Below, in pieces: positions 46,256-58,350 of a stretch of 64,000 bases of DNA. The notes under the pieces are model-generated. The model had not been told where the DNA came from. It did not search any database and was given only the letters and a program-made list of their open reading frames with translations. The DNA comes from Pseudoalteromonas shioyasakiensis (lineage in GTDB: Bacteria; Pseudomonadota; Gammaproteobacteria; Enterobacterales; Alteromonadaceae). How positions within the stretch are numbered: position 1 is the stretch's first letter; every line of letters begins with the position of its first letter. Both the position numbers and the translations under genes were made by a program. The DNA lies in assembly GCF_001550135.1 (NCBI RefSeq), contig NZ_LRUE01000024.1, positions 1-64,000 of the forward strand, written 5' to 3'.

Positions 46256-46873
46256 TTATTGATTAGCGTCAAGCACTTTTACGTTTAAGATAACAACAGG
46301 ATCTTTGGGTACAAAGCTGTAACCGATTTTTTCGTTAAAAGCGGTTTCGACACGCATGATTTTGTCTAGTGTGTCATAGCCATCCATGACCATACCGAAT
46401 ACGGCAAAGCCCCAGTCGCGACCAGGATTAAGATGATCGTTATCGTCCATGTTAAAGAAAAACTGACGAGTACCTGAGTGAGGTTTACGGTCTTGATATG
46501 CCATTGCGATGCTATACATATCGTTTTTTAACCCGTTGCCACTTTCATTAAAAATTGGGTCACCTTCGTACAGACCATCATAGTCTTTATCGTAACCACC
46601 GCCTTGAATAACAAAATCACGTTCGTTGTCTTCATCACGTTCTACACGGTGAAACACACTACCTTGATAGCTACCGTCGGCAACGTAAGTTAGAAAGTTA
46701 TTTACGGTTATTGGTGCGCGTGAACGATCCATTTCGACCACAATACTGCCAAGCGTAGTGACAATTTCTACGCGTGGAAACATATTATCTTTTTGAATAA
46801 ATTTACCCTCAGTCGCTGCGAATGAACTGTGAGCAAAAAACAATATAAAACTAAGTAATAAAATACGCTTCAT
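46256..46873 (-). CDS. Periplasmic cyclophilin-type peptidyl-prolyl isomerase
   Basis: A 205-residue cyclophilin with a signal peptide (about 1-19, ending SSFA). The fold is marked by VEIVTTLGSIVVEMDRSRAP, FHRVERDEDNERDFVIQGGGY and the loop TRQFFFNMDDNDHLNPGRDWGFAVFG. The Arg and Phe residues expected for catalysis are kept. It should assist folding of exported proteins. It starts 2 bp after yajG and precedes ampG. E. coli has no cyclophilin between these genes. Confidence 0.92.
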   Translation of the reverse strand: MKRILLLSFILFFAHSSFAATEGKFIQKDNMFPRVEIVTTLGSIVVEMDRSRAPITVNNFLTYVADGSYQGSVFHRVERDEDNERDFVIQGGGYDKDYDGLYEGDPIFNESGNGLKNDMYSIAMAYQDRKPHSGTRQFFFNMDDNDHLNPGRDWGFAVFGMVMDGYDTLDKIMRVETAFNEKIGYSFVPKDPVVILNVKVLDANQ

Positions 46874-46875
46874 AG

Positions 46876-47427
46876 TTAACCTTCTAAATAGGCGATTAAT
46901 TCTGGGTCAGATACAATGCGGGTAATTATTTGCTCAGTCAACTTATTAAGCTGACCTTCTACTTTTGCACGGTCATGGCTGAGTGGCCCTTCTAGGTTTG
47001 CATTACCACGGTATATCTTGCTGAAAGTGCTTGAGTTTCTGATTACTCTTAAGCCTAATTCAATAGTTGCGTCACTTGTGTGAGTCATCATCTTTTCAGT
47101 AACAACTGCTTGCAGCTTATGAATATCTAATTCAAAGCGTGTTGTCGCCAAGTTTGAGATACTCGCCCCATTACGGCTTAATGCACTGTCTAGAGCGCTT
47201 TTCACTGAATCAGTTATACCTGGGCTGGCAAGCGTTTTAGTTTTATCTGATTCAATAATTTTTAGGGTCACGTTGTCGCCGCGTAAATCAATTACGCTAG
47301 TACTAACGCTAGTACTAAGGTTTGAAATTTTGCCGCCTTGATAAACGGGGTTTAAAATTAATTGATTGGGTTGGTTGCTACATGCCGCAAGTGCAAGCAC
47401 CGCACATAAAGGAAGTATTTTTTTCAT
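46876..47427 (-). CDS. yajG: YajG-family lipoprotein
   Basis: A 183-residue lipoprotein with lipobox LAAC (Cys16). The family pattern LNPVYQGG, with VSTSVIDLRGDN and a basic C-terminal half (MTHTSDATIELGLRVI), is present. Its role is unknown. In E. coli yajG is next to ampG and bolA, and all three are found within this block. It lies 13 bp after rlmG and 2 bp before the cyclophilin, so the four minus-strand genes are probably one operon. Confidence 0.88.
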   Translation of the reverse strand: MKKILPLCAVLALAACSNQPNQLILNPVYQGGKISNLSTSVSTSVIDLRGDNVTLKIIESDKTKTLASPGITDSVKSALDSALSRNGASISNLATTRFELDIHKLQAVVTEKMMTHTSDATIELGLRVIRNSSTFSKIYRGNANLEGPLSHDRAKVEGQLNKLTEQIITRIVSDPELIAYLEG

Positions 47428-47440
47428 TTAGTTAGCTCCA

Positions 47441-48577
47441 TTAATTATTCTTTGTTGCACTTAGTACGACAAACTTTTTGTTAGACCCTAACAACTTACA
47501 ATTGCCGAACATGCGTTTTAACTTTTCATGATAGTCTAGATGACGATTACCAATAATTCTTAATTCACCACCGTGCTTTAATGTGTGTTTTGCCTGTTTG
47601 AACATTTGCCATGCAATATGATCAGTAACCGCTTGCGCTTGGTGGAATGGCGGATTACATAAAACGAGGTCAACACTGTTAGGTTGAAAATCGGTTAAGC
47701 AATCGTTTTGGACAAACTCACACTGTTCTAATTGCTCTGGTAGATTGTGAGTGATATTTAACTTGGCTGATTCAACGGCCATATACGACTCATCAACGAA
47801 GGTTACATGGGCTTTAGGGCAGCGCTTTAAGGTCATTAAGCCAACAACACCATTGCCACAGCCTAAATCAATGATGCTGCGGGCTTTACTTGTTTGTGGC
47901 AAATAGTTAAAGAAAAAGCGCGCGCCAATATCTAGTGAATCTCGTGAAAAAACATTAGCATGGTTTTGTATTTCAAATTCACTGCCTTCAAGTGGCCAGT
48001 TAACAGGGAAGGGGGCAACTTTATTAAGGCCGCTGGTTTTACTGATGATTAAGCGGGACTTTTTAACCGCTAAGCTGGTTGATGTTTCACCGATATACTG
48101 ACTAAAAGCCTTTATAGTTGAGTTGTGAATGTCTTTCGTTTTTCCAGCTGCAATAACATCAATGTCGGCAGGTAAAGCTGCACTGATTGCGGCAAGTTGA
48201 TGCTGAAGATAGCCTAAATTGCGTGGCACTTTTAATATCACTAAATCAACCTGATTAGGTAATGCTGCTAATGAGTCCAGTTGCGTTAAAGAATCTGTTG
48301 ATAACTCATTAGCTTGTAAATTATAGCGGGTAGCTTGATGACCAATATACGAGTCGTTAACTGAATAAACTGTTAACGTATTAAAGGCACAGGCTAAAGC
48401 GCCAAAACTGTCATTGAGTATCAGGATTGAATTTGCATCTGGATAGTGCTCTTGTACATAATTGACAAGGTACTCATCGCCTGAGTCCCACGCTTGAAGA
48501 CTGCGATTCTTTTGATCTAACGGAAAGCGTTCTAGGGTATAGGTGTTATCACCGAGCTGTGCTTGGGTGGTCATCAT
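47441..48577 (-). CDS. rlmG: 23S rRNA (guanine-N2)-methyltransferase RlmG
   Basis: A 378-residue enzyme, the same length as E. coli RlmG, which methylates G1835 of 23S rRNA. The C-terminal half has the SAM site IIDLGCGNGVVGL near residue 237 and the catalytic motif VLCNPPFHQAQ near residue 308. The N-terminal half is the inactive duplicated domain. RsmC is related but shorter. It diverges from alkB with only 38 bp between the starts. A second ATG one codon downstream is equally possible. Confidence 0.92.
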   Translation of the reverse strand: MMTTQAQLGDNTYTLERFPLDQKNRSLQAWDSGDEYLVNYVQEHYPDANSILILNDSFGALACAFNTLTVYSVNDSYIGHQATRYNLQANELSTDSLTQLDSLAALPNQVDLVILKVPRNLGYLQHQLAAISAALPADIDVIAAGKTKDIHNSTIKAFSQYIGETSTSLAVKKSRLIISKTSGLNKVAPFPVNWPLEGSEFEIQNHANVFSRDSLDIGARFFFNYLPQTSKARSIIDLGCGNGVVGLMTLKRCPKAHVTFVDESYMAVESAKLNITHNLPEQLEQCEFVQNDCLTDFQPNSVDLVLCNPPFHQAQAVTDHIAWQMFKQAKHTLKHGGELRIIGNRHLDYHEKLKRMFGNCKLLGSNKKFVVLSATKNN

Positions 48578-48615
48578 GATTTTACGAATGTATTAATGTA
48601 TAGGTAAATTCTAAC

Positions 48616-49203
48616 ATGCAACAGCCAAACGCCAACCCTAATCATTTACCTGATGGGTTTTCTTACCAAGCTAATGCATTGAGTGCACAAAAAAGCCTCG
48701 AGTTATTTTACTTTCTTCAGCAACAGCTCAATTGGCAACAACCAACTATAAAAGTGTACGGAAAAAGCCATGTGATCCCACGTTTGCAATGCTTTATTGC
48801 TGATCAGAACGTAAGTTATGGTTACTCGGGTTCACAGTTAATCGTTGAGCCATGGCCGGAGGTGCTTGATGCTATGCGTGTACGCTTATCAAGAACTTTG
48901 CAGATACCATTCAATGCGCTTTTAGTTAATTTGTATCGAGATGGTCATGATTGTATGGGCTGGCATAGTGACGATGAGAAAGAACTTGGGGAGCAACCGA
49001 CAATCGCTTCTGTATCACTAGGGGCCGAACGGATATTTAAAATAAAGCACAAACATAATAATGAACAACATAGCATTGTGCTGCAAAGTGGCAGCTGTTT
49101 AATCATGAATGGTTTTAGCCAGCGCGATTACCAGCATAGTTTGCCAAAGCAGCAAAGACTCAAACACCCTCGAATTAACCTCACCTTTCGTTCAATCATA
49201 TAA
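48616..49203 (+). CDS. AlkB-family 2-oxoglutarate-dependent dioxygenase
   Basis: A 195-residue Fe(II)/2-oxoglutarate enzyme. The iron ligands are probably in GWHSDDEKEL (HxD near residue 118) and the histidine in DYQHSLPKQ near residue 176. The arginine that binds 2-oxoglutarate is probably in RINLTFR at the C-terminus. Its closest resemblance is to AlkB homologues of the ALKBH2/3 type, which remove methyl groups from DNA or RNA bases. It diverges from rlmG, so the promoter region is very short. Confidence 0.9.
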   Translation: MQQPNANPNHLPDGFSYQANALSAQKSLELFYFLQQQLNWQQPTIKVYGKSHVIPRLQCFIADQNVSYGYSGSQLIVEPWPEVLDAMRVRLSRTLQIPFNALLVNLYRDGHDCMGWHSDDEKELGEQPTIASVSLGAERIFKIKHKHNNEQHSIVLQSGSCLIMNGFSQRDYQHSLPKQQRLKHPRINLTFRSII

Positions 49204-49276
49204 AATCATTGGCAAAATGAGTCATGCCCTTGATATAGTAGCTGCCAATTATTTTCTTATTAAAGGTCTATGACAC

Positions 49277-49588
49277 ATGTCAATGCAACAACAAATTGAG
49301 CAAAAGCTTGCTGCGGGTATCGAATGTAAACACCTGAATGTTGTCAATGAAAGCCATATGCATAGCCGTGGAACTGAATCGCATTTTAAAGTGGTGGTTG
49401 TGAGTGAAGAATTTGCAGGTAAACGTTTACTTGCACGTCATCGTCAAATTAATGAGCTATTAAAAGATGAATTAGCAAACCATATTCATGCATTAGCGAT
49501 TCATACATTTACTCCCGAAGAGTTTAGTGAACAACATGGACAGGCACCTGAATCACCTAAATGCTTAGGTGGCTCAAAGTTCGACTAA
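49277..49588 (+). CDS. bolA: BolA-family protein
   Basis: A 103-residue BolA/IbaG-family protein. CKHLNVVNESHMHSRGTESHFKVVVVSE near residues 19-46 and the RHRQINELL segment near residue 55 are characteristic. Family members pair with monothiol glutaredoxins in Fe-S trafficking and act on cell shape and stress genes. AAAGG lies 10 bp before the ATG; a second ATG two codons later is possible. The gene end is part of a hairpin with the first repeat of the array that follows. Confidence 0.9.
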   Translation: MSMQQQIEQKLAAGIECKHLNVVNESHMHSRGTESHFKVVVVSEEFAGKRLLARHRQINELLKDELANHIHALAIHTFTPEEFSEQHGQAPESPKCLGGSKFD

Positions 49589-49591
49589 TTT

Positions 49592-49723
49592 AGCAGGACA
49601 GCCACCTAAAGTTAGAAGGACAGTCACTCAAAGTTAGCAGGACAGTCACTCAAAGTTAGCAGGACAGTCACTCAAAGTTAGCAGGACAGTCACTCAAAGT
49701 TAGAAGGACAGTCACTCTAAACT
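49592..49723 (+). repeat. Six tandem 22-bp repeats after bolA
   Basis: Six head-to-tail units of 22 bp start at 49592, 49614, 49636, 49658, 49680 and 49702, with a core close to GGACAGTCACTCAAAGTT. The third to fifth units are identical; the first and last are diverged. Units abut without spacers, so this is not a CRISPR array. In the first unit AGCCACCTAA pairs with TTAGGTGGCT at 49565-49574 at the end of bolA. The rest of the region to 49853 has no gene. Confidence 0.95.
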
Positions 49724-49853
49724 GCTTGTCACTTGGGGTTTTAAGCTCGAAAGATTTAAGTGGGTCTGAAAAGTTTTACTGATCAGACCTGTATTTTAAC
49801 TATTAGCCTTTAAACTAGCGCTAATTTTTATTGTGATAGATATAGGATGATCA

Positions 49854-51047
49854 ATGGTCATTAAGCCGAAAATTCGTGGATTTATCTGCACTAACGCGCA
49901 TCCAGTAGGGTGTGCTGAGCACGTACAAGAACAAATTAATTATGTGAAAGCGCAAGGACCACTGAGCAATGCACCTAAGAATGTATTAGTGATTGGTGCG
50001 TCTACAGGTTACGGCCTAGCATCACGTATCACAGCTGCATTTGGTGGCGGTGCTAAAACGTTAGGTATTTTCTTTGAAAAAGAAGGTAGCGAACGCAAAA
50101 CGGGTTCTGCAGGTTGGTACAACACTGCAGCATTCCAAGCAGCCGCTGAAGAAGCTGGTTTATGGTCTAAAAATATCAATGGCGATGCGTTTTCTAACGA
50201 AATCAAGCAAAAAGCAATTGATACTATCAAAGCTGATCTAGGTAAAATTGATTTAGTTATCTACAGCCTAGCGTCACCTCGTCGTACTGATCCAAATACA
50301 GGCGAAACTTACTCATCAACACTTAAGCCTATTGGCTCAGATATCACAACGAAGAACCTAAACACTTCAAAGCGTGTGATTGATGAAGTAACGGTTGAAG
50401 CAGCAAGTCAAGAAGACATCGACAATACAATTAAAGTAATGGGCGGTGAAGATTGGGAAATGTGGATTGACGCATTAAAAGAAGCGGATGTGCTAGCTGA
50501 TAACTTCAAAACGACTGCTTACACTTATATCGGTAAAGAGTTAACGTGGCCAATTTACGGTCATGCGACAATTGGTAAAGCGAAAGAAGATCTTGACCGT
50601 GCAACTCAAGCAATCAAAGAGTCTACAAAAGGCTTAAATGGTGAAGCGTATGTTTCTTCATTAAATGCGGTTGTGACACAAGCAAGCTCGGCAATTCCAA
50701 TTATGCCTTTATATATCTCTGCTTTATTCAAAGTAATGAAAGCAGACGGGACTTACGAAGGTACCATTGAGCAAATTCACTCACTATTTACTGAAAACCT
50801 TTACGGTGAAACCCCACGTTTTGACGAAGGTGGTCATTTATTCCAAAACTACAAAGAGTTAGAAGATGATGTTCAAGCTCGTGTACAACATGTTTGGGAT
50901 ACAGTAGATACAGATACGATTGACGAATTAACGGATTACGTGGGTTACCACAATGAATTTTTACGTTTATTCGGTTTTGGTATCGACAGTGTAGATTACG
51001 AGCAAGATGTGAATCCTGATGTTGCGATTTCACAACTAATCGATTAA
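49854..51047 (+). CDS. fabV: Enoyl-ACP reductase FabV
   Basis: An NADH-dependent trans-2-enoyl reductase of 397 residues, which completes the fatty acid elongation cycle. FabV is a larger form than FabI and is known to be insensitive to triclosan. The cofactor motif [14 protein letters not shown] lies near residue 46, and the catalytic pair is Tyr235 and Lys244 (Y-x8-K) in [14 protein letters not shown] lies 7 bp before the ATG. It is monocistronic with a strong terminator. Confidence 0.97.
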   Translation: MVIKPKIRGFICTNAHPVGCAEHVQEQINYVKAQGPLSNAPKNVLVIGASTGYGLASRITAAFGGGAKTLGIFFEKEGSERKTGSAGWYNTAAFQAAAEEAGLWSKNINGDAFSNEIKQKAIDTIKADLGKIDLVIYSLASPRRTDPNTGETYSSTLKPIGSDITTKNLNTSKRVIDEVTVEAASQEDIDNTIKVMGGEDWEMWIDALKEADVLADNFKTTAYTYIGKELTWPIYGHATIGKAKEDLDRATQAIKESTKGLNGEAYVSSLNAVVTQASSAIPIMPLYISALFKVMKADGTYEGTIEQIHSLFTENLYGETPRFDEGGHLFQNYKELEDDVQARVQHVWDTVDTDTIDELTDYVGYHNEFLRLFGFGIDSVDYEQDVNPDVAISQLID

Positions 51048-51070
51048 TCGCTAAACAAACTTGATTTTGT

Positions 51071-51097
51071 AAAGTCGCTTTTTTAAGCGACTTTTTT
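51071..51097 (+). terminator. Intrinsic terminator of fabV
   Basis: A 10-bp perfect stem AAAGTCGCTT / AAGCGACTTT with a TTTT loop and a T-run. Confidence 0.93.
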
Positions 51098-52739
<1,642 letters not shown>

Positions 52740-52743
52740 AGAG

Positions 52744-53946
52744 ATGGGTTTAAAGAAATTTCTAGAAGATATTGAGCCGCATTTTGAACCGGGTGGTAAA
52801 CACGAAAAATGGTATGCGCTTTACGAAGCTGCAGCGACTATTTTCTACACGCCTGGTTATGTAAATAAAGGCAAAACACACGTTCGCGATAACATCGACC
52901 TAAAACGTATGATGATTTTAGTGTGGATGGCGACGTTCCCTGCAATGTTCTTTGGTATGTTCAACATCGGTCATCAGGCCGCTGGTGCTTTAGCGCAAGG
53001 TTTTGAACTAGCAAACACATGGCAAGTTGGTCTGTTCCAATTATTCGGTGGTGAATTAACTGCTGACTCTGGTTGGGGCGCGAAAATGTTTTACGGTGCC
53101 TGCTTCTTCCTACCAATATACGCAGTAACATTTGCTGTGGGTGGTTTCTGGGAAGTATTATTTGCTTCAGTGCGTAAGCACGAAGTAAATGAAGGTTTCT
53201 TCGTAACATCTGTATTATTCGCACTGATCCTGCCTGCGACGATTCCTTTATGGCAAGTTGCACTAGGTATTACGTTTGGTGTTGTAATCGCTAAAGAAAT
53301 CTTTGGTGGTACAGGTCGTAACTTCCTTAACCCTGCTCTTGCCGGTCGTGCGTTCTTATTCTTCGCATACCCTGCGCAAATTTCAGGTGACACAGTATGG
53401 ACAGCAGTAGATTCATTCTCTGGTGCAACTATGCTTGGCCAAGCTGTTGTTGGTTCACTTGATTACAGCAACATGGAGCTATGGTGGAATGCGTTCTACG
53501 GTTTCATTCAAGGTTCTGTAGGTGAAACGTCAACACTAGCACTATTAATCGGTGGTTTATTCCTAATTTATGTGCGTATCGCTTCATGGCGTATCGTACT
53601 AGGTGTATTCCTAGGTATGGTTGCAACGGCATTCTTACTAAATACAATTGGTTCAGAAACCAACGCTGTATTTGCTATGCCTTGGCACTGGCACTTAGTT
53701 CTTGGTGGTTTTGCATTTGGTATGTTCTTCATGGCAACAGACCCAGTATCTGCATCATTCACAGACAAAGGTAAGTTCGCTTACGGTGCGTTAATCGGCT
53801 TTATGGTTGTAATGATCCGTGTTGTTAACCCGGCATTCCCAGAAGGTATGATGCTAGCAATCTTATTTGCTAACTTATTTGCACCATTATTCGATCACTT
53901 TGTAGTGCAAGCTAATATCAAGCGGAGGTTGGCACGTAATGTCTAG
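52744..53946 (+). CDS. nqrB: Na+-translocating NADH:quinone reductase subunit B
   Basis: A 400-residue membrane subunit with about ten helices that carries the Na+ path. FMN is attached covalently to the Thr of SGAT, here Thr229 in DSFSGATML. It also binds riboflavin in the known enzyme. [20 protein letters not shown] near residue 191 is conserved. It overlaps nqrC by 8 bp. Confidence 0.97.
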   Translation: MGLKKFLEDIEPHFEPGGKHEKWYALYEAAATIFYTPGYVNKGKTHVRDNIDLKRMMILVWMATFPAMFFGMFNIGHQAAGALAQGFELANTWQVGLFQLFGGELTADSGWGAKMFYGACFFLPIYAVTFAVGGFWEVLFASVRKHEVNEGFFVTSVLFALILPATIPLWQVALGITFGVVIAKEIFGGTGRNFLNPALAGRAFLFFAYPAQISGDTVWTAVDSFSGATMLGQAVVGSLDYSNMELWWNAFYGFIQGSVGETSTLALLIGGLFLIYVRIASWRIVLGVFLGMVATAFLLNTIGSETNAVFAMPWHWHLVLGGFAFGMFFMATDPVSASFTDKGKFAYGALIGFMVVMIRVVNPAFPEGMMLAILFANLFAPLFDHFVVQANIKRRLARNV

Positions 53947-54691
53947 TAATAACGAATCAATCGGCAAAACGCTAACCGTTGTTGTTGCACTATGTTTAGT
54001 GTGTGCAATCATCGTATCGTTTGCTTCAGTTCAGCTTCGTCCTTTACAGCAAGCTAACAAAACACAAGATATTCAACGCAATATCTTAGCGGCTGCAGGC
54101 ATTGAAGTATCAGGTACTGTGTCAGATACCTTTAACTCAAAAATTGAAGCACGTGTTGTAGACATGAACACAGGTGAGTTTGTTGAAGGTGCTGATCCTA
54201 ACTCATTTGACTTCGAGAAAACAAAATTCGACCAAGCTCGTAGCTTTGCGTTGAAAGCAGAAGGAATTAAAGACATCGCTGGTATTCAGCGTATGACAAA
54301 AAATTCACCTGTATATATTTCGAAGAAACCTGATGGTTCTACAGACGCAATCATTCTACCAATCCAAGGTTATGGCCTTTGGGGTGTAATGTACGGCTTC
54401 TTAGCGCTTGAAAGCGATGGTGAAACAGTTAAAAACATCAACTTCTTCAAGCACAACGAAACGCCAGGTCTAGGTGGTGAAATTCAAAATCCACAATGGA
54501 CTGCTAAATGGCAAGGTAAAGAGTTACCAATCAATATCATGAAGAGCGGTGCGAAGAACGAACATCAAATCGATGGTCTTTCTGGTGCAACATTAACTTC
54601 AAACGGTGTTGATCACACAGTTGACTTCTGGACTGGCGAGCATGGCTTTGGTCCATTCCTTGCGAAAGTACGTGAAGGAGCGTTGAAATAA
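53939..54691 (+). CDS. nqrC: Na+-translocating NADH:quinone reductase subunit C
   Basis: A 250-residue subunit with one N-terminal helix (about 10-30) and a periplasmic domain. It carries the second covalent FMN on the Thr of SGAT, here Thr218 in [10 protein letters not shown]. The FMN is attached by ApbE, whose gene follows nqrF. It overlaps nqrB by 8 bp and nqrD by one base (TAATG). Confidence 0.97.
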   Translation: MSSNNESIGKTLTVVVALCLVCAIIVSFASVQLRPLQQANKTQDIQRNILAAAGIEVSGTVSDTFNSKIEARVVDMNTGEFVEGADPNSFDFEKTKFDQARSFALKAEGIKDIAGIQRMTKNSPVYISKKPDGSTDAIILPIQGYGLWGVMYGFLALESDGETVKNINFFKHNETPGLGGEIQNPQWTAKWQGKELPINIMKSGAKNEHQIDGLSGATLTSNGVDHTVDFWTGEHGFGPFLAKVREGALK

Positions 54692-55323
54692 TGGCTGATA
54701 CTAAAGAAATGAAGTCGGTCCTATTTGGCCCGGTATTCGCAAATAACCCGATCGCATTACAAGTACTAGGTATTTGTTCTGCGCTAGCGGTAACATCAAG
54801 CTTAAAAAATGCACTAATCATGTCAATCGCATTGACACTAGTAACTGCGTTTTCTAGCTTGTTTATTTCGTCAATTCGTAACCACATCCCATCATCTGTA
54901 CGTATCATCGTGCAAATGACGATCATCGCATCACTTGTAATCGTTGTTGACCAAGTACTGCAAGCATTCTCTTATGCAACTGCTAAAGAGCTTTCAGTAT
55001 TCGTTGGTCTAATCATTACAAACTGTATCGTAATGGGTCGTGCTGAAGCATACGCAATGAAGTCACCACCGTTAATGTCTTTCTTAGATGGTATCGGTAA
55101 CGGTTTAGGCTACTCAGTAGTACTACTAACTGTTGGCTTCATCCGTGAGTTATTCGGTAAAGGTTCACTATTCGGTGTTGATATTATCCCATTAGTACAA
55201 AATGGTGGCTGGTATCAACCAATGGGTCTATTGATTTTACCACCGAGTGCATTCTTCATTATTGGTTTATTCATCTGGGTACTTCGTACCTTCAAGAAAG
55301 ACCAAGTAGAAGCAAAAGCGTAA
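54691..55323 (+). CDS. nqrD: Na+-translocating NADH:quinone reductase subunit D
   Basis: A 210-residue membrane subunit with about six helices, related to NqrE by inverted pseudo-symmetry and to RnfE. The segment [23 protein letters not shown] near the start and [21 protein letters not shown] near residue 105 carry conserved cysteines. With NqrE it is thought to bind an iron centre in the membrane. It overlaps nqrC by one base. Confidence 0.96.
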   Translation: MADTKEMKSVLFGPVFANNPIALQVLGICSALAVTSSLKNALIMSIALTLVTAFSSLFISSIRNHIPSSVRIIVQMTIIASLVIVVDQVLQAFSYATAKELSVFVGLIITNCIVMGRAEAYAMKSPPLMSFLDGIGNGLGYSVVLLTVGFIRELFGKGSLFGVDIIPLVQNGGWYQPMGLLILPPSAFFIIGLFIWVLRTFKKDQVEAKA

Positions 55324-55333
55324 GGGGCGAGCA

Positions 55334-55942
55334 GTGGAACATTATATTAGTTTATTTGTAAAAGCGGTTTTCATTGAAAACTTAGCTTTAGCCTTCTTCC
55401 TAGGTATGTGTACTTTCCTTGCTGTATCAAAGAAAGTAACAACGTCAATCGGCCTAGGTGTGGCAGTTATCGTGGTACTAGGTATCTCAGTACCTGTAAA
55501 TAACTTGGTTTATCACGCTGTTCTTGCACCTGGTGCATTAGAGTGGCTTGGCTACCCAGAAGCAGACCTTAGCTTCTTACGTTTCTTGACTTTCATCGGT
55601 GTTATTGCAGCACTTGTACAAATTCTTGAAATGGCATTAGATAAGTTCTTCCCTGCACTTTACAACGCGTTAGGTATCTTCTTACCACTGATCACAGTTA
55701 ACTGTGCGATCTTCGGTGCGGTATCTTTCATGGTTGAGCGTAACTATAACTTCGGCGAGTCTGTTGTTTATGGTATCGGTTCAGGTGTGGGCTGGGCACT
55801 AGCAATTACTTTACTTGCTGGTATCCGTGAAAAAATGAAGTACTCAGACGTTCCTGATGGCTTACGTGGTTTAGGTATTACTTTCATCACTGTTGGTCTT
55901 ATGGGTCTTGGCTTTATGTCATTCTCTGGTATTTCACTTTAA
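55334..55942 (+). CDS. nqrE: Na+-translocating NADH:quinone reductase subunit E
   Basis: A 202-residue membrane subunit with about six helices. [21 protein letters not shown] near residue 15 and [15 protein letters not shown] near residue 115 carry the cysteines that pair with NqrD for an iron centre. GTG at 55334 is the start, with AAGGGGCGA 5 bp upstream. Ten bases separate it from nqrD. Confidence 0.96.
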   Translation: MEHYISLFVKAVFIENLALAFFLGMCTFLAVSKKVTTSIGLGVAVIVVLGISVPVNNLVYHAVLAPGALEWLGYPEADLSFLRFLTFIGVIAALVQILEMALDKFFPALYNALGIFLPLITVNCAIFGAVSFMVERNYNFGESVVYGIGSGVGWALAITLLAGIREKMKYSDVPDGLRGLGITFITVGLMGLGFMSFSGISL

Positions 55943-55961
55943 TAGGTAGCGAGGATAAATC

Positions 55962-57188
55962 ATGAATGAGATTTTCTTAGGCGTTGGTGTTTTCATCGCT
56001 ATCGTTGTTATTTTAGTTTTAGTTATCATTGGTGCTAAATCTAAATTAGTAGCAAGCGGCGATATCATCATCGGAATTAATGGCGATCCAGAAAAAGCTA
56101 TTAAAACATCTGCAGGTAGCAAGCTATTAGGCGCGCTAGCTGATTCAGGTATCTTCGTTTCATCTGCATGTGGTGGCGGTGGCTCTTGTGGTCAGTGTCG
56201 TGTACACATCAAAGAAGGTGGCGGCGATATCTTACCAACAGAACTTGATCACATCTCTAAAGGTGAAGCTCGTGAAGGCTGCCGTTTAGCGTGTCAGGTA
56301 AATGTTAAGAACGACATGGAAATTGAACTTGAAGAGTCAATTTTCGGTGTTAAGAAGTGGGACTGTACTGTTATCTCTAACGATAACAAGGCAACGTTCA
56401 TCAAGGAGCTTAAACTACAAATTCCTGATGGCGAGTCAGTACCTTTCCGTGCCGGTGGTTATATTCAAATTGAAGCACCAGCTCACCACGTTAAATACGC
56501 TGATTTCGATATTCCAGAAGAGTATCGTGGCGACTGGAACCACTTCGGTTTCTTCGATCTGGAGTCTAAAGTAGACGACGAAACAATTCGTGCATACTCA
56601 ATGGCTAACTACCCAGAAGAAGAAGGCATCATCATGCTTAACGTGCGTATCGCTACGCCGCCGCCAAGAGACCTAAGCCTTCCATGTGGTAAAATGTCTT
56701 CGTACATTTGGTCATTAAAAGAAGGTGATAAAGTGACTATTTCTGGCCCATTCGGTGAGTTCTTCGCGAAAGACACTGATGCAGAAATGGTATTCGTAGG
56801 TGGTGGTGCAGGTATGGCACCAATGCGTTCACATATCTTTGACCAACTTAAGCGTTTAAAATCTAAGCGTAAGATGAGCTTCTGGTATGGTGCGCGTTCT
56901 AAGCGTGAAATGTTCTACGTAGAAGATTTCGATGGCTTAGCAGCAGAAAACGATAACTTTGTATGGCACACAGCACTGTCTGATCCACAACCAGAAGATA
57001 ACTGGGAAGGTTACACAGGCTTCATCCATAACGTACTTTATGAAAACTACTTGAAAGATCATGAAGCGCCAGAAGATTGTGAGTTCTACATGTGTGGTCC
57101 TCCAATGATGAACGCGGCTGTTATCAACATGCTTAAAGATCTTGGTGTAGAAGACGAAAACATCTTATTAGATGACTTCGGTGGCTAA
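55962..57188 (+). CDS. nqrF: Na+-translocating NADH:quinone reductase subunit F
   Basis: A 408-residue electron entry subunit. One N-terminal helix (about 3-24) is followed by a 2Fe-2S ferredoxin domain with Cys70, Cys76, Cys79 and Cys111 ([11 protein letters not shown]). Then comes an FAD domain with [11 protein letters not shown] and an NADH domain with [14 protein letters not shown] and MCGPPMMN. It takes electrons from NADH and passes them to the membrane part. Nineteen bases separate it from nqrE, and the operon ends at a terminator. Confidence 0.97.
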   Translation: MNEIFLGVGVFIAIVVILVLVIIGAKSKLVASGDIIIGINGDPEKAIKTSAGSKLLGALADSGIFVSSACGGGGSCGQCRVHIKEGGGDILPTELDHISKGEAREGCRLACQVNVKNDMEIELEESIFGVKKWDCTVISNDNKATFIKELKLQIPDGESVPFRAGGYIQIEAPAHHVKYADFDIPEEYRGDWNHFGFFDLESKVDDETIRAYSMANYPEEEGIIMLNVRIATPPPRDLSLPCGKMSSYIWSLKEGDKVTISGPFGEFFAKDTDAEMVFVGGGAGMAPMRSHIFDQLKRLKSKRKMSFWYGARSKREMFYVEDFDGLAAENDNFVWHTALSDPQPEDNWEGYTGFIHNVLYENYLKDHEAPEDCEFYMCGPPMMNAAVINMLKDLGVEDENILLDDFGG

Positions 57189-57226
57189 CACCATACACAA
57201 AACAATAAGTTTTGGTTAGAATACAG

Positions 57227-57259
57227 GCCTCGTAGCACATAGTGTTACGAGGCTTTTTT
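57227..57259 (+). terminator. Intrinsic terminator of the nqr operon
   Basis: A 12-bp stem GCCTCGTAGCAC / GTGTTACGAGGC (one G-T pair) with a three-base loop and six T. It lies between nqrF and apbE, so apbE may have its own promoter or depend on read-through. Confidence 0.93.
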
Positions 57260-57300
57260 ATTTCTATACCGAATCCTGTGGTATCTAAAAGGTGAATGCT

Positions 57301-58332
57301 ATGAATAGAGTGTTTTATCGCCAAGGCTTGATGGCCTTTTTTCTATTAACTATGACTTTACTCATGGCTGGCTGCAGCCAAGCTGATAAGGCTGAAGAGC
57401 TTTATTTTGAAGGTAAGACAATGGGCACCACTTATCATATTAAGGTGTTTGCAGAGTCTTCAAAGGTTGCAGGTGTTGATTTACATCCTGAAATTAAGCA
57501 AGTACTTAAAGATGTAAACCAATCTATGTCGACTTACATTCCTGATTCAGAAATTAACCAGTTCAACCAGTTACCAGCAGGGCAGGTAATGCCAATAAGC
57601 ACTGATTTTAGAAACGTGGTAGCTGAATCAATTCGCCTTGGCGAATCAACAAAAACGTTAGATGTGACTATGGGGCCACTTATTGACTTGTGGGGCTTTG
57701 GTCCAGATAAAAAGCCGACTAAACGCCCAAGCGATGAAGCTTTGGCTGCAATGGTTGCCAAAATTGGTGTTGATAAGCTTGAACTTACAGATGCGGGTCT
57801 GATGAAAACAATTGATGGTTTAGAACTGTCGTTTTCTGCTACAGCAAAAGGCTATGGTATTGATAAAGTCGCAGAAGTGATTGAAAGCCATGGTTTCACT
57901 AATTATATGGTTGAGATTGGTGGTGAGCTTCGTGTATCGGGTATTAAGCCAAACAATATTACTTGGAAAATAGCTATTGAGCAGCCTGATGCTGAGCCTG
58001 GCGTGCGTAAAGTACATAAAGTAATTGAGCCGGGTACTAATGGTATTGCGACATCAGGTGATTACCGAATTTTTTACGAAATGGATGGTGTAACCTATAG
58101 CCACTTAATTGACCCTGTAACAGGCATGCCGAGCCGTCATGATTTGGTATCAGTTACTGTTTTACACCCATCAGCGATGACTGCAGATGGCTTAGCGACG
58201 GCAATCACAGTGATGGGCATGGAAAAGGCGCAGAAATACGCCGAAGAGCACGATTTGCCGGTGTACTTAATTGGTAAGTCAGACAATGGCTTAGTAACTT
58301 ATTCAAGCCCTGCATTTAAACCATATTTGTAG
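57301..58332 (+). CDS. apbE: FAD:protein FMN transferase (flavin transferase)
   Basis: A 343-residue lipoprotein with lipobox LMAGC. It attaches FMN to the Thr of the SGAT motifs in NqrB and NqrC, using FAD and Mg2+. The family segments GKTMGTTYHIKVF near the start, VDLWGFGPDKKPTKRPSD near residue 135 and ATAKGYGIDKVAEVIE near residue 182 are present. ATG at 57301 is preferred to GTG at 57292 because AAGG lies 8 bp before it. It acts in the periplasm and follows the nqr terminator. Confidence 0.95.
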   Translation: MNRVFYRQGLMAFFLLTMTLLMAGCSQADKAEELYFEGKTMGTTYHIKVFAESSKVAGVDLHPEIKQVLKDVNQSMSTYIPDSEINQFNQLPAGQVMPISTDFRNVVAESIRLGESTKTLDVTMGPLIDLWGFGPDKKPTKRPSDEALAAMVAKIGVDKLELTDAGLMKTIDGLELSFSATAKGYGIDKVAEVIESHGFTNYMVEIGGELRVSGIKPNNITWKIAIEQPDAEPGVRKVHKVIEPGTNGIATSGDYRIFYEMDGVTYSHLIDPVTGMPSRHDLVSVTVLHPSAMTADGLATAITVMGMEKAQKYAEEHDLPVYLIGKSDNGLVTYSSPAFKPYL

Positions 58333-58350
58333 CAGGGCAAGAAGCAGTGC

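Noticed and set aside
49592-49723. Possible CRISPR array
   Set aside because: The 22-bp units abut directly with no unique spacers, and no cas genes are in the window.
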